A stretch of DNA of 64,000 bases from a bacterium (GTDB taxonomy: Bacteria; Hinthialibacterota; Hinthialibacteria; H5-UNCL2), in the NCBI GenBank assembly GCA_015075175.1, contig JABTUV010000005.1, positions 1 through 64,000 of the forward strand. Reading direction: 5' to 3'. Below the pieces are notes generated by a model. That model ran no database searches and was not told where the DNA came from. It worked only from the letters and a program-made list of their open reading frames with translations. Below, piece by piece: positions 37,487-47,420 of the stretch. Each line of letters starts with the position of its first letter. The first letter of the stretch is position 1. The position numbers and the translations under genes were made by a program.

Positions 37487-38215
37487 GTGGCGCGGTCGCC
37501 GGTGTCCATCGAAGAGATTGTGCGGCAGTTGCGAGGCCAGGTTGAGACGCCGGCTCCGGCTGCGGCCGAAAGTCCGTGCGAACCCGGCGCGCTCCTGCGG
37601 CAGCTGGACGGCGAGTCGGACCTGTCGGGGGCCGTACCCGATGCCGCCGCGCTGACGCTTCCACAGCGACTGGTGGCGCGCGCGGTCGAGCCCGTGGGTC
37701 GCGCCCTCCTGGAACGTCAAACCCGCGTCAATCGCTATTTGGTTACGATACTGCGCCTCCTTTATGATAAACTGGAGCGTCAGGAAGAGCTACTGGGCCA
37801 GATCGCGCGCAACCAGGAAGACCTCTCCCAGTCGTTCGCGCAGCGCATGGATGCGCTCCTGGGGCGGTTGGATCGGGCCCATGGGACGCTCCAGCATGAA
37901 GTCGAGAGCCTCTCCTCCACGTTGGAGGAGGGGCGCGTCGAAAGCAACGACGCTTTTGTCGCCCTTCGGTCTCTCGTAGCCTCGGTGCAATCGGACCAGC
38001 ATCGGCTGATCGACGATCTGAAAGCCGACATTCTGGCCGGTTACGAGGAGTTATTGGTCGCGCTCCGGCGGGAGATGGCGCGCACCGAGTCCAGCCTGTC
38101 GCGGCGTTGCGGCGAGCTGGACAGCCGCATCTCGACCGAGCTGGAGCTGATGCTCGTGTCCCTCCTGGGTCAAACGGAGGAGAATGTCCATGAATCGGGG
38201 CGAGGCGCGGATTGA
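37487..38215 (+). CDS. coiled-coil protein of surface-glycan locus
   Basis: A 242-residue protein that starts VARSPVSIEEIVRQLRGQV. The N-terminal EEIVRQLRGQV stretch is of the kind seen at the head of polysaccharide methyltransferase/glycosyltransferase modules; the product at 39471 begins with a similar stretch. Residues about 95-235 are heptad-rich coiled coil. GTG 37487 follows GGGGAG. The next gene starts within its 3' end. It may measure or scaffold glycan synthesis; this is inference from location only. Confidence 0.72.
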   Translation: MARSPVSIEEIVRQLRGQVETPAPAAAESPCEPGALLRQLDGESDLSGAVPDAAALTLPQRLVARAVEPVGRALLERQTRVNRYLVTILRLLYDKLERQEELLGQIARNQEDLSQSFAQRMDALLGRLDRAHGTLQHEVESLSSTLEEGRVESNDAFVALRSLVASVQSDQHRLIDDLKADILAGYEELLVALRREMARTESSLSRRCGELDSRISTELELMLVSLLGQTEENVHESGRGAD

Positions 38216-39446
38216 CGTGGTGAAACTGATGGCGGAGCTGGAGCGCAACTTGGAGACGGGTGGAAAGGAGCTGGACCTGCGGGCCGCGCTGCGCGACCTT
38301 TTGGGGAGCAGCCTGGCGGCGTCCGGGGCGGATGACGAGCAGGTCGAGCGCATCCTGGGGGTGGTGCGACAGCATCTGTCCGAGGAGCGGGCGCACTTTT
38401 ATCGGGTACTGCAACTGTTCGTACAGCGGTTGGAGCGGCAGGAGGAGGGAGAGAGCCGGCTTTCGGTACTGCAAGCGCAGCTGGAGGAGCAGCGGCAGGC
38501 GATGGAGTCGGTGCGGCAGTTGGTGAAGGTGCTGCAGGAGGACGGCTCATCGCTGGCGCGGCATACCGCGCAGACCTTGGAGGGCGTGGTCAGCCGGGTC
38601 GAGGTGTACGGCCGCAACGTGGAGGAGAACAACCAGCGTATCCGGGGATTGATCGAGAAGTCGGCGCAGTTGGAAGAACGGCTGGCGGCGGCGGCGCGGA
38701 CGCTGGAAACCGCCGGCGACGTCAACGCGCGCATCGAGGACGCGACGCGGCAGTTGGAAGGATTTCACGGCGAGTTGCACGGGCTCCTGGAAAAGATCGC
38801 CACGCTGGAGTCGCGGCCGGCGGGCGATGCCAAGGTCCGGCTGGACGACCTGATGCATCATGTGGAGGAAACGCGCGCCGAACTGCACTCGCTCGCAGAA
38901 AGAACCGCCGGGCTGGAGGCGCGGCCGGCGGGCGATGCGAACGTGCGCCTGGATGACTTGGCGCACCACCTGGAGGAACACCACGGCGAGTTGCACGGGC
39001 TCCTGGAAAAGATCGCCACGCTGGAGTCGCGGCTGGAAGCGGCGGCGCCGGGGGCGGAGACGTTGGCGGGGCTGTTCTCGCGGCTGGAGGTATACGGGCG
39101 CAACCTGGAGGAGAACAACGAGGCCGTGCGCGCCCTCAAGCAACGCGTGGAGGCGGTGCATGGGCGCGGGGCGGCGGGGCCGGACGGAGACCGCCTGGCT
39201 GGCTTGACGGACGTGCGCGAGGGTTACGAACGGCTGGCGCGCCTGCGGGCGAGATCAGCAGTCGGCTGGCGCAGGAGGAAGACGCCCGGCGCGAGATGGG
39301 CCGCCCGATCGAGTAAGGTGCAAACCGTGGTTCCGGCGCTGGAGCGGCGCATGGAGGAGCTGTCCGGCCAATTGTCCGCGCTGCGCAAGCGGCCAGCGGC
39401 CAGGAAGAAGCCCGCGACGCGCAAGAAGTCCAGCAGCCGGCGTTAG
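38190..39446 (+). CDS. long coiled-coil protein with internal repeats
   Basis: About 418 residues, nearly all coiled coil. Internal repeats are RLDDLMHHVEETRAELHSL / RLDDLAHHLEEHHGELHGL, two GELHGLLEKIATLESR blocks, and SRVEVYGRNVEENNQ / SRLEVYGRNLEENNE. A lysine-rich tail (AARKKPATRKKSSSRR) ends it. Around 39250-39320 the frame may have slipped and returned: EISSRLAQEEDARREMG is a better coiled coil in another frame. ATG 38190 has GGAGG at good spacing; ATG 38184 is too close. Beside a methyltransferase, this recalls WbdD-type molecular rulers, where a coiled coil sets O-antigen length. Confidence 0.75.
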   Translation: MNRGEARIDVVKLMAELERNLETGGKELDLRAALRDLLGSSLAASGADDEQVERILGVVRQHLSEERAHFYRVLQLFVQRLERQEEGESRLSVLQAQLEEQRQAMESVRQLVKVLQEDGSSLARHTAQTLEGVVSRVEVYGRNVEENNQRIRGLIEKSAQLEERLAAAARTLETAGDVNARIEDATRQLEGFHGELHGLLEKIATLESRPAGDAKVRLDDLMHHVEETRAELHSLAERTAGLEARPAGDANVRLDDLAHHLEEHHGELHGLLEKIATLESRLEAAAPGAETLAGLFSRLEVYGRNLEENNEAVRALKQRVEAVHGRGAAGPDGDRLAGLTDVREGYERLARLRARSAVGWRRRKTPGARWAARSSKVQTVVPALERRMEELSGQLSALRKRPAARKKPATRKKSSSRR

Positions 39447-39470
39447 CGCGCGCCTGGGAGGTCCCCGCTC

Positions 39471-39920
39471 ATGGTTGATCCCGCGGCGGTCATGCAGGAA
39501 ATCCGCCAAAAGGTACTTTCGGACGAAGGGCCCGCAGTCCCCAGTCCCACGCGTCCTATTCCGCCTTCTTCTCCCGAACGGGAAATCGGCCCACCGTCGC
39601 CGGAGTTGGCTGGGGCGGTGGCGCAGTTGAACGACCTGTTCATTCTGGACGGGGAACCGCCGTTGCGGTCGCATCGTCCGGGTCGCGCTTGGCTGGTTCG
39701 TCCCATCAAGCGGCTTCTGGGCAAGCTCCTGAAGTGGTACGTGCGTCCCATCGCGATGCATCAGACGAGCGTGAACGCGCAGAGCGTGCGGGCCTGGAAC
39801 GCGCTCGTGACGAGCGAGTTGCCGCGGCTGAACCAGCGGCTGGAGGCGCTGGAGGCGCGGCTGGCGCGGCTGGAGTCGGCTCCCCCCTCAGGCCGGGGGG
39901 CTGGGGGGGATTCTGAGTGA
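39471..39920 (+). CDS. small glycan-locus protein with C-terminal coiled coil
   Basis: A 149-residue protein. MVDPAAVMQEIRQKVLSDEG resembles N-terminal modules of polysaccharide chain-terminating methyltransferases. A Pro-rich linker, a basic amphipathic stretch (RPIKRLLGKLLKWYVRPI) that could touch the membrane, and a short coiled coil follow. It overlaps the methyltransferase start by 4 bases (GTGA), so the two are coupled and may act as one unit. No defined family recognised. Confidence 0.75.
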   Translation: MVDPAAVMQEIRQKVLSDEGPAVPSPTRPIPPSSPEREIGPPSPELAGAVAQLNDLFILDGEPPLRSHRPGRAWLVRPIKRLLGKLLKWYVRPIAMHQTSVNAQSVRAWNALVTSELPRLNQRLEALEARLARLESAPPSGRGAGGDSE

Positions 39921-40627
39921 ATCCGCTGCTGGACACCACGCGCAAGAACTACTATCTCCTGGAAGACCTCCTGCGGGGAACCGAGGCGTCCATCAAGGAG
40001 GGCCAGCGGCGGTATCTGGCCTACTTTCTGGGGCGCGAGAACGTTCTCGACGTCGGGTGCGGGCGGGGGGAGTTTCTGGAGCTGTTGCGCGAGGCGGGGG
40101 TTTCGGCGCGGGGCATCGATGTCAATCCCTTCATGGTGGAGCGCTGCCGGGACAAGGGCCTCTCGGTGGAAGAGCGCGACGCGCTGGAGTATCTGCGGGC
40201 GCTGCCGGACGACGGCCTGGGGGGAGTGTTCATGGCGCAGGTGGTCGAGCACCTGGCGCAACCGTACCTGGAGGAGCTTTTGGAGACGGTTTTCTGGAAG
40301 CTGTCGCCGGGTGCGGCGCTGGTCGCGGAGACGGTGAATCCGCAGAACCTGACGGTCTTTTCCGGTTCTTTCTACGCCGATCCGACGCATATCAAGCCCG
40401 TCCATCCGGCGATGCTGAAGCGGCTCTTGGGGATCATCGGGTATCGCAGCATCGATCTTATCTTTTCCGTGCCGACGGCGGCGGAGGATCGCTGCCGGAT
40501 GCTGCCGGTGGGAGAGATCGCCGACCCGGAGTTGCGGGCGTTGGCGGCGGTAGTCAACGAGAACTTCCGCAAGGTGAACGACGTTCTGTTCGGCTTTGCC
40601 AACTACGCGGTGGTGGGGCTGCGCTGA
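39917..40627 (+). CDS. SAM-dependent methyltransferase, probable glycan chain terminator
   Basis: A 236-residue class I methyltransferase. SAM motif I is VLDVGCGRGEFLELL, motif II GIDVNPFM, and a VVEHLAQPYLEELL helix follows. SFYADPTHIKPVHPAMLKRLL is typical of methyltransferases from ABC-exported polysaccharide clusters. It lies directly after three coiled-coil genes and before a glycosyltransferase and the Wzm/Wzt exporter. Capping of the non-reducing end is a reasonable role; the target sugar is unknown. GTG 39917. Confidence 0.88.
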   Translation: MNPLLDTTRKNYYLLEDLLRGTEASIKEGQRRYLAYFLGRENVLDVGCGRGEFLELLREAGVSARGIDVNPFMVERCRDKGLSVEERDALEYLRALPDDGLGGVFMAQVVEHLAQPYLEELLETVFWKLSPGAALVAETVNPQNLTVFSGSFYADPTHIKPVHPAMLKRLLGIIGYRSIDLIFSVPTAAEDRCRMLPVGEIADPELRALAAVVNENFRKVNDVLFGFANYAVVGLR

Positions 40628-40628
40628 G

Positions 40629-41804
40629 GTGCGCACGGTAGCCCTCGTGATACCGTGGTACGGGCAGGGAACCGGAGGCGCGGAGCTGGCGGCGCAGGAG
40701 CTGGCGGAGCATTGCTGCCGGCGCGGGTATCGCGTGGAGGTGCTCACGACCTGCTGCCGCTCGCCTTACGACGACTGGAGCAGCAACGCGCTGGCGGCGG
40801 GGCGGGAAATTCTGAATGGAGTCGCGGTGCATCGCTTTCCCGTGGCGCCCCGCGACGCCGACGCCTACCACGCGGTCAACTACAAGTTCATCCATCATCT
40901 GCCGGTGAGCCGCGAGGAATGCACGCGCTACATGGAGAACAACATCAACAGCCACGAGTTGATGGCGTTCATTTCGCGCGAGCAGGAGCGCTATTGGTTC
41001 GTATTCACGCCGTTTCCGTTCGGGACGAGTTACTGGGGGCACACGATCGCGCCCAGGGTGAGTTTTCTCATGCCGCATCTGCATGACGAGCCGTTGGCGC
41101 ATACGGAGAACATCCGGGAGATGTTTCATCGCGTGCGGGGGGTATTGTTCAACACGCCGGTGGACCAGGCGCTGGCAGAGCGGCTGTTCGGGCTGCCGCG
41201 GGAGCGGGGGGGGGTGATGGGGGGCGGGGTGGAGACGGAGGGTTGGGCGATGGCGGAGCGGTGGCGCGCCCGGCATCGTTTGGGCGATCCGTTCGTCTTG
41301 TACGTGGGCAAGAAGCAGGCGGCCAAGAACGTGGACATGCTGGTGGAATACTTCGTCGAGTACAAGCGGCGGTACGGCGGGCCGTTGAAGCTGGTGCTTT
41401 TGGGGCCGGAGGGGATGGCGTTGTCGGAGGCGGCGCGGCGGTATGTGCTGGACATCGGCGCCACCTCCAAAGAGGAGCGGGACGACGCCTACGCGGCGTC
41501 GAGCGTGTTCTGCCAGCCCTCCTGCAACGAGAGTTTCTCGCGGGTACTCATGGAGGCGTGGCTGGCGGGCAAGCCGGCGCTGGTGCACGAGGGCTGCGAG
41601 GTGACCTCGTGGCATTGCCGGCAGAGCAACGGGGGGTTGTACTTTCACGACGCGCGGATGTTCGCGGCGTGTCTCGAATACTACTTGCAGCATCCGCGGG
41701 AGGCGGAAATGATCGGGGCGCAGGGGCGCGAGTACGTGCTTCGCAACTATCATTATGACGGATTGTGGCGCGTTTCAGGGCTATTTCGAGTCGCTGGGGA
41801 GTGA
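40629..41804 (+). CDS. family 4 glycosyltransferase
   Basis: A 391-residue GT-B enzyme. It starts VRTVALVIPWYGQGTGGAELAAQELAEHC (acceptor-side glycine loop). The C-terminal donor site has FVLYVGKKQAAKNVDML, LLGPEG and CNESFSRVLMEAWLAGKPALV (an EX7E-type variant). GTG 40629 comes 1 base after the methyltransferase stop. The sugar is unknown. Confidence 0.9.
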   Translation: MRTVALVIPWYGQGTGGAELAAQELAEHCCRRGYRVEVLTTCCRSPYDDWSSNALAAGREILNGVAVHRFPVAPRDADAYHAVNYKFIHHLPVSREECTRYMENNINSHELMAFISREQERYWFVFTPFPFGTSYWGHTIAPRVSFLMPHLHDEPLAHTENIREMFHRVRGVLFNTPVDQALAERLFGLPRERGGVMGGGVETEGWAMAERWRARHRLGDPFVLYVGKKQAAKNVDMLVEYFVEYKRRYGGPLKLVLLGPEGMALSEAARRYVLDIGATSKEERDDAYAASSVFCQPSCNESFSRVLMEAWLAGKPALVHEGCEVTSWHCRQSNGGLYFHDARMFAACLEYYLQHPREAEMIGAQGREYVLRNYHYDGLWRVSGLFRVAGE

Positions 41805-41809
41805 GGTGA

Positions 41810-42350
41810 GTTCCCTCTCCCTTGGGAGAGGGTTAGGTGAGGGGGCGTGGCGGCGGGCGGGCACTCACCCGGCGCTTCTGCGCCGACCTCCCCCAGGGAG
41901 AGGTGGAGAACGCGCTTCGGGGCGACCTCTCCCTGAGAGGTGGAGCCCTCCCTGGGGAGAGGCCAGTGAGGGGGGCGCGGCGCACAGGCGGGTTTCCCCA
42001 CCGGCGCGTTTCGCGCCGACCTCTCCCTCAGGGAGAGGTGGAGAACGCGCTTCGCGCCGACCTCTCAGGGAGAGGTGGAGAACGCGCTTCGCGGCGACCT
42101 CTCGAGGGTGAGTTCCTCCCTTGGGGAGAGGTTCAGGTGAGGGGCGGCGTACAGGCGGGCTTCCCCTCACGGCGCTTCGCGCCGACCCTCCCTCAGGGAG
42201 AGGTGAAGAACGCGCTTCGCGCCGACCTCCCTCAGGGAGAGGAGAACGCGCGCTTTATGGCGACCTCTCCCAGGGAGAGGTGGAGAACGCGCTTCGGCGA
42301 CCTCTCCATGGAGGGTGAGGAGTTCCCTCCCTGGGGAGAGGGTTAGTGAG
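41810..42350. repeat. array of CTCTCCC...GGGAGAGG repeats
   Basis: At least eleven copies of GGGAGAGG followed by TGGAGAACGCGCTTCGCGCC and GACCTCTCC, in both complete and truncated form, fill the 560-base gap between two glycosyltransferase genes. Every unit is a hairpin (CTCTCCC/GGGAGAGG). Small differences between units argue for repeated local duplication. There is no gene in this stretch. Confidence 0.92.
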
Positions 42351-42366
42351 GGAGGCGTGAGAGAGG

Positions 42367-44822
42367 ATGAAGCGCATCGCGATCGATGTGCAGACGTTGC
42401 AGACCTTCGAGAAGGACCGGGGCATCGGGCGGGCGACGCCCGCTTTTGGAACACGCGCTGCGGCAGGCGCCCGCCGACCCGACCACGAGTATCATCTATT
42501 ACAATCGCAATGCGCCGCGTCCCGAACTGGAGGCCGGGGCGCGCGTCGCGTGCCGCTGGCACGGGCTGGACCTCAGCTCGACTGGGCGCCTCGACCCTCT
42601 CAATCGGCAGGCCATCAGATCGTTTCTCGTGTGCGAGCGGATCGATCTCGTGCATTTCACCAATCCGCTGGGCTGGAACATCGCCATGCCGGGAAAGCTG
42701 GGGGGCCTGCCGCACGCTTTGCACGGTGTACGACCTGATACCGCTGTTGTATCCGCGCGAGTGTTTGGAGCCGCTGCCGCCGGTGCTGCATCGCGAGGTA
42801 TTACGAGCGATTGCGCTATCTGCTGCACGCCGACCGGCTGACGACCATCTCCGAGCACGTGAAGGGGACGCGGCGCGCATCCTGGGCATCCCGGAGCGGC
42901 GCATGGACGCGATCCGCTGGCGGCGGACGCCTCGTTCCTGGGTCCTCTCCGACGCGGCGGCGGTGGAGGCCGCTGCTGCAAGTACGACATCACCAACCTA
43001 CCATCCTGTGCGTGGGGCGATGAGCCGCAAGAATCTGTCCGGGCTGGTCGCGGCGTTTCGGAGGATGAGGGCTGCACCGGGGACGGCGGCAGCAAGCAGG
43101 CGCAGTCCACAGGATGTGCAATTGGTCGTGGTGTGCCACATCGGGTCGGAGGAGGAGGAGCGGCAGGTGCGCAGCCTGGTGCGCGCGCAGGGGGTGGAAG
43201 AGGCGACGCGCTTCACCAACTTCGTGCCGCACGACGTCCTCGTGGCGCTCTACAACGGGGCGGCGGTGTTCGCGTTCCCGTCGCTTTACGAGGGTTTCGG
43301 GCTGCCCGTGCTGGAGGCGATGCAGTGCGGCTGCCCGGTCGTCTCGTCGGACGCTTCGTCGCTGCCGGAGGTCGTGGGCAAGGCGGGGATGCTTTTGCCG
43401 GCGCAGGACGTGGAGGCGTGGGCGGAGGGCCTCGTGCGGGTGGTCAGCGACGAGGAGCTGCGGGCGGTGATGGCGGAGAAGGGGCGGGCGCAGGCGGCGC
43501 GCTTCAGCTGGGAGCGGGCGGGACGGCAGCTGTTGGAGAGTCATCAGCGCGCCTTCGTGCCCGGCTATCACGTCGTGGGGCATGGCCTGTCGAGCCGCCG
43601 CCTGCGGGTGGCGTACTTCTCGCCCCTGCCGCCGCAAAAGAGCGGGATTGCAGATTACTCGGCTCATCTTGTCAAGCATCTCTATCATTACGTGGATTTG
43701 GACCTCTACGTCGAGGACGGGGTGGTGGTGGAAGACGCTTTTCTCACCGGGCGATTGAACTGCCTGCCGATGAGCGTTTTTGCGGGGCGGGCGGACGACT
43801 ACGACGTGGCGCTCTACCACGTGGGCAACAACAGCCTGAACTGGCCGATCTACAAAACGGCGCGGCGTATTCCGGGGGTGGTGGTACTGCACGATTATTC
43901 GCTGCAGGGGATGATCTACCACAATACGGCGCTGGCAGGGGATGCGGCGGGGTTCGTGGAAGAGATGACGTTCGCCTACGGGGAGCGTGGGCGGCGGGCG
44001 GCGGAGCGGACGCTGGCGGGCCGGGAGGTGATGGACGCGGGGGAGTGGCCGGCCTCCGCGCAACTGGTCTGCTGGAGCCGCGGGGCGATCGTGCACAGCC
44101 GCTGGGTGCGCGACCAGATTCTCTCCGAATGTCCGCATGCCGACGTGGCGGTGATTCCGCTGGCCGTGCCCATGGCCTACGGAACCTGCGTCGAGCCGGA
44201 GTTTTTGGCCGAGATGGGCGTGCCGCCGGAGACGTTTCTCGTGGTTTCGGTGGGATTTCAGAACAAGAGCAAGCGCATCGAGCCGCTGGTGAAGGGGTTT
44301 CTGGCGTTTCATACGCGCTGTCCCTACAGTCGGCTGGTGCTGGTAGGCGAAATCCAGCCGGACGGGCATGAAGTCCTGGATCGGCTGCGGGCGACGCTGG
44401 AGCTGGAGGGCAAGGTGGTCGTGACGGGTTACGTGCCCGAGGAGACGATGCGCAAGTACGTCTTGGCGGCGTCGGTGTGTTCGAGTCTGCGCTATCCCAC
44501 CTTCGGGGAATGTTCGGCGGGGGCGGCGCAGTACATGGCGGCAGGGCGGGCGATGCTGGTGACCAACGTGGCACAGTTTCAGGAGCTGCCCGACGACTTC
44601 GCCTGGAAGGTGGATCTGGGTCCGCGCGAGGAGGCGCTGATCGCGGCCTATCTGGAGCGCCTGTATCATGATCGCGAGCTCGCTGCCGAGATGGGCCGGC
44701 GCGCTCGACAATACGCCTGGGATCGACTAAGTTTCAGCCGCGTGGCGGAAGCATACTTCCAGTATCTGCGACAGGTGGCGGTGAGCAGGACAGGACCTAT
44801 AGGACGCATGGGACCTATATGA
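42367..44822 (+). CDS. two-domain glycosyltransferase, N-terminal part frameshifted
   Basis: A protein of about 815 residues with two GT4 domains. Domain 1 starts MKRIAIDVQTLQTFEKDRGIGR at ATG 42367 (after GAGAGAGG) and ends with the donor site FAFPSLYEGFGLPVLEAMQCGCPVVSSD. Domain 2 begins at about 43605 with RVAYFSPLPPQKSGIADYSAHL and ends with RYPTFGECSAGAAQYMAAG. From about 43020 the frame is clean. Between 42430 and 43020 homologous pieces (LEHALRQAPAD, CTVYDLIPLLYPRE, RYLLHADRLTTISEHVKG, NPTILCVG-like) jump between all three frames, so there are at least four indels. The last residues (RTGPIGRMGPI) are a translated repeat. Confidence 0.82.
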
Positions 44823-44868
44823 ACTCCGCGCCCTCCGCGCCTCCGCGCGAGCTCAGGGGTTCTGCGGC

Positions 44869-45714
44869 ATGAGCACCATGGACGGAGGAAAATCGGTCGC
44901 CGTGGCGGAGCTGGTGCGGCTCCTGGCGACGCATCGCCGCCTGGCCTGGCGGATGGCGCTGCGGGAAATCCGCTTTCAGTATGTGGGGTCCTCGATCGGA
45001 TTCGTGTGGGCGGTATTGCATCCGCTCTTGATGATCGGCATCTACTCGGTGGTCTTCTCGGGGCTTCTGGGGATTCGCGTGCCGCGGGCGGAGGCGGCGG
45101 GGGGGCCTTTGGATTACACCGTCTATCTGTGCGCGGGGCTGTTGCCCTGGTTCGCCTTTTCGGACGGGCTTCTGCGCGGCTGCAACGCCTTCGTAGGCAA
45201 CGCCGGGCTGCTGAAGAAAATCCAGTTTCCCAGCCTCGTGCTGGTGGCCAGTACCTGCCTCGTATCGCTCATCAATCTCGTAATCAGCCTGTCGATCTTC
45301 ATTCTGCTCCTCGTGGCGTTCGGGTACGGCGTGCCGTGGTACGCGGTCTTGGCGCTGCCCTTGCTCTTGCTCTTGCAGACGCTCTTTCTTTTCGGGGGGG
45401 CGCTGCTGGCGGCGACGCTGAACGTCTTCTTTCGGGACGTGGCGCAGCTGCTGCTCTTTATCACGATGATCTGGTTCTGGTTGACGCCGATCGTGTACGT
45501 GCCGGAGGCGATCCGGGCGCCGTCCGAGTACCTGGCGCTGTTCAACCTGAATCCATTTTACCACCTGGTGGTGTTGTACCGGGACGTGCTGATGTATCAT
45601 CAGGTTCCGGCGTGGGGATCGCTGTGCGTGGTAGGCGGAGTCGTCGTGGGGTTGTCGGCGCTGGCGCTGTGGTTATTTGCGCGGCTGGAGGGGGAGATGC
45701 TGGACACGCTATGA
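44869..45714 (+). CDS. wzm: ABC-2 type polysaccharide exporter, permease
   Basis: A 281-residue inner-membrane permease with six hydrophobic segments. The N-terminal HRRLAWRMALREIRFQYVGSSIGFVWAVLHPLLM and PWFAFSDGLLRGCNAFVGNAGLLKKIQFP are typical of Wzm/TagG-type O-antigen or teichoic-acid exporters. The C-terminus has FNLNPFYHLVVLYRDVL. It is coupled to the ATPase gene by ATGA. It exports the finished glycan-lipid made by the neighbouring glycosyltransferases. Confidence 0.93.
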   Translation: MSTMDGGKSVAVAELVRLLATHRRLAWRMALREIRFQYVGSSIGFVWAVLHPLLMIGIYSVVFSGLLGIRVPRAEAAGGPLDYTVYLCAGLLPWFAFSDGLLRGCNAFVGNAGLLKKIQFPSLVLVASTCLVSLINLVISLSIFILLLVAFGYGVPWYAVLALPLLLLLQTLFLFGGALLAATLNVFFRDVAQLLLFITMIWFWLTPIVYVPEAIRAPSEYLALFNLNPFYHLVVLYRDVLMYHQVPAWGSLCVVGGVVVGLSALALWLFARLEGEMLDTL

Positions 45715-47420
45715 GCGCGGTCGTGGTGGAACATGTCAGCAAGACGTACAAGTTGTACCGGCGGCCGCTGGACCGGCTGCTGGACGTGTGCCTGCCGGGT
45801 CCGCGCCGCTACCGGGAGTTTGCGGCGCTCTCGGACGTGTCGTTCCAGTTGGAGGCGGGGGACGCTCTGGGGGTGATCGGCCCCAACGGGGCGGGCAAGT
45901 CGACGCTGCTGAAGATTCTCTGCGGGATCGCGCGGCCGAGCGCGGGCCGCTGCCGGCTGGAGGGGCGCGTCTCCGCGCTCTTGGAGCTGGGGACGGGCTT
46001 TCATCCCGAGTTCACGGGGCGCGAGAACATATTTCTGTCCGGCGAGCTGCTCGGTATTCCGCGCGAGGAGATGGCCGGGCGCATGGAGTCGATCATCGAT
46101 TTCGCGGAGATCGGGCCTTTCATCGACGCGCCGATTCGCACCTACTCGTCGGGCATGTACGTGCGGTTGGCGTTCGCGGTCGCCAGCATGGTGGATCCCG
46201 ACGTGTTGATCGTGGACGAGGCGCTGGCGGTGGGAGACATGTACTTTCAGAAGAAGTCGATCGAGCGCATCAAGTGGTTCGTGGAGCGGGGCAAGACGGC
46301 GCTGTTTGTCTCGCACTCGATGGAGCTTTTGCGGCGGTTCTGCAACAAGGCGATGTGGTTGGACGAGGGGCGGGTGCGTGCGCTGGGGGACGTGCCGAGC
46401 GTGATTGCAGGGTACGAGCATTTCATCCAAAAGAAGGAAGAGCAGAAGTTGTCGGAGAAGGCGCGGGCGGCGCGGCGGGCCATCGACGAGGAGCGCGAGG
46501 CGCGGCGCAGCCGGCCGACGGCGGCCGGCTTCCGCGTGTTCAAGAAAAGTTGGGGAACGGGAGAGATCCGTCTCACCAACGTCGAGATGCTCGGCGGCGA
46601 CGGGACCGCGCGCTGGACCTTTCAGTCGGGCGAGCCGGTGTGCATCAGACTTCACTTTCACGCCTTTCAGCGCATCGAGCATCCCATCTTCGCGGTCCAT
46701 TTTCATCGCCTGGACGGCATCTACGTGTACGCGGGCAGCAACTTTCAGATCGACCCGACGGACTATCCGCCGATTGAGCCGGGGCAGGGCTACGTGGAGC
46801 TGCAGATCGACCGGCTGCTCCTGCACTGCGGAACGTTCTTTCTGTCGGCGGGGGTTTTCACCTTCGTGGACGAGCCGTACTGGACGACGCCGGCGGACTG
46901 GCACAACCAGGCGTATGAGTTCAAGGTCGAGTCGGGGATGCGGCAGCATGGAGTGGTGCGGCTGCCGGCGCGCTGGCTGCCGACGGTTCATTGCGAGGCG
47001 GATGAGTACTCGGGCGTGCCGAGCGAAATCGACTTGGGGGATGAAGACAGTTTCCGTTTCTTGACCGAGGGCTGGTGGGACCGGGAGTCGGACGGGGAGC
47101 GGGCGTTCCACTGGAGCATGGAGGAGGCGGAGGTACTCGTGCGCATTCCGGCGGGCGCGACGCGGCTGGTAGCGTTGGTGCGGGCGCCGCGGCTGGTGGG
47201 TGACGCGCTGCCGGTGGAGGTTTTCTCCGGTGAAAGCCGTTGGGGAGACTTGAAGCTGGCCTGGACCGAGTGGGAGAGCGTGGAGCTGGCGCTGCCGGAA
47301 GGAGCGTCGGGCGTGCGGCGGGTGCGCTTCCGGCCGGCTTACGTGTTTCGTCCCTACGAGCATGGCCTCTCCGACAGCCGCCATCTCGGCTTCGCGCTGG
47401 CACGCCTGGAGGCGCGATGA
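45711..47420 (+). CDS. wzt: ABC polysaccharide exporter ATPase with extended C-terminal binding region
   Basis: A 569-residue Wzt-type ATPase. Walker A is GPNGAGKST (57-65), the signature YSSGMYVRLAFAVA, and Walker B VLIVDEALAVGD. After the ~250-residue ATPase domain comes a linker, then a beta-sandwich Wzt C-domain (about 300-420; RLTNVEMLGGDG, VCIRLHFHAF). Such domains bind the non-reducing-end modification of the glycan. About 120 further residues follow (from SFRFLTEGWWDRE), a possible second beta domain beyond the usual length. Overlaps both neighbours by 4 bases. Confidence 0.93.
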   Translation: MSAVVVEHVSKTYKLYRRPLDRLLDVCLPGPRRYREFAALSDVSFQLEAGDALGVIGPNGAGKSTLLKILCGIARPSAGRCRLEGRVSALLELGTGFHPEFTGRENIFLSGELLGIPREEMAGRMESIIDFAEIGPFIDAPIRTYSSGMYVRLAFAVASMVDPDVLIVDEALAVGDMYFQKKSIERIKWFVERGKTALFVSHSMELLRRFCNKAMWLDEGRVRALGDVPSVIAGYEHFIQKKEEQKLSEKARAARRAIDEEREARRSRPTAAGFRVFKKSWGTGEIRLTNVEMLGGDGTARWTFQSGEPVCIRLHFHAFQRIEHPIFAVHFHRLDGIYVYAGSNFQIDPTDYPPIEPGQGYVELQIDRLLLHCGTFFLSAGVFTFVDEPYWTTPADWHNQAYEFKVESGMRQHGVVRLPARWLPTVHCEADEYSGVPSEIDLGDEDSFRFLTEGWWDRESDGERAFHWSMEEAEVLVRIPAGATRLVALVRAPRLVGDALPVEVFSGESRWGDLKLAWTEWESVELALPEGASGVRRVRFRPAYVFRPYEHGLSDSRHLGFALARLEAR

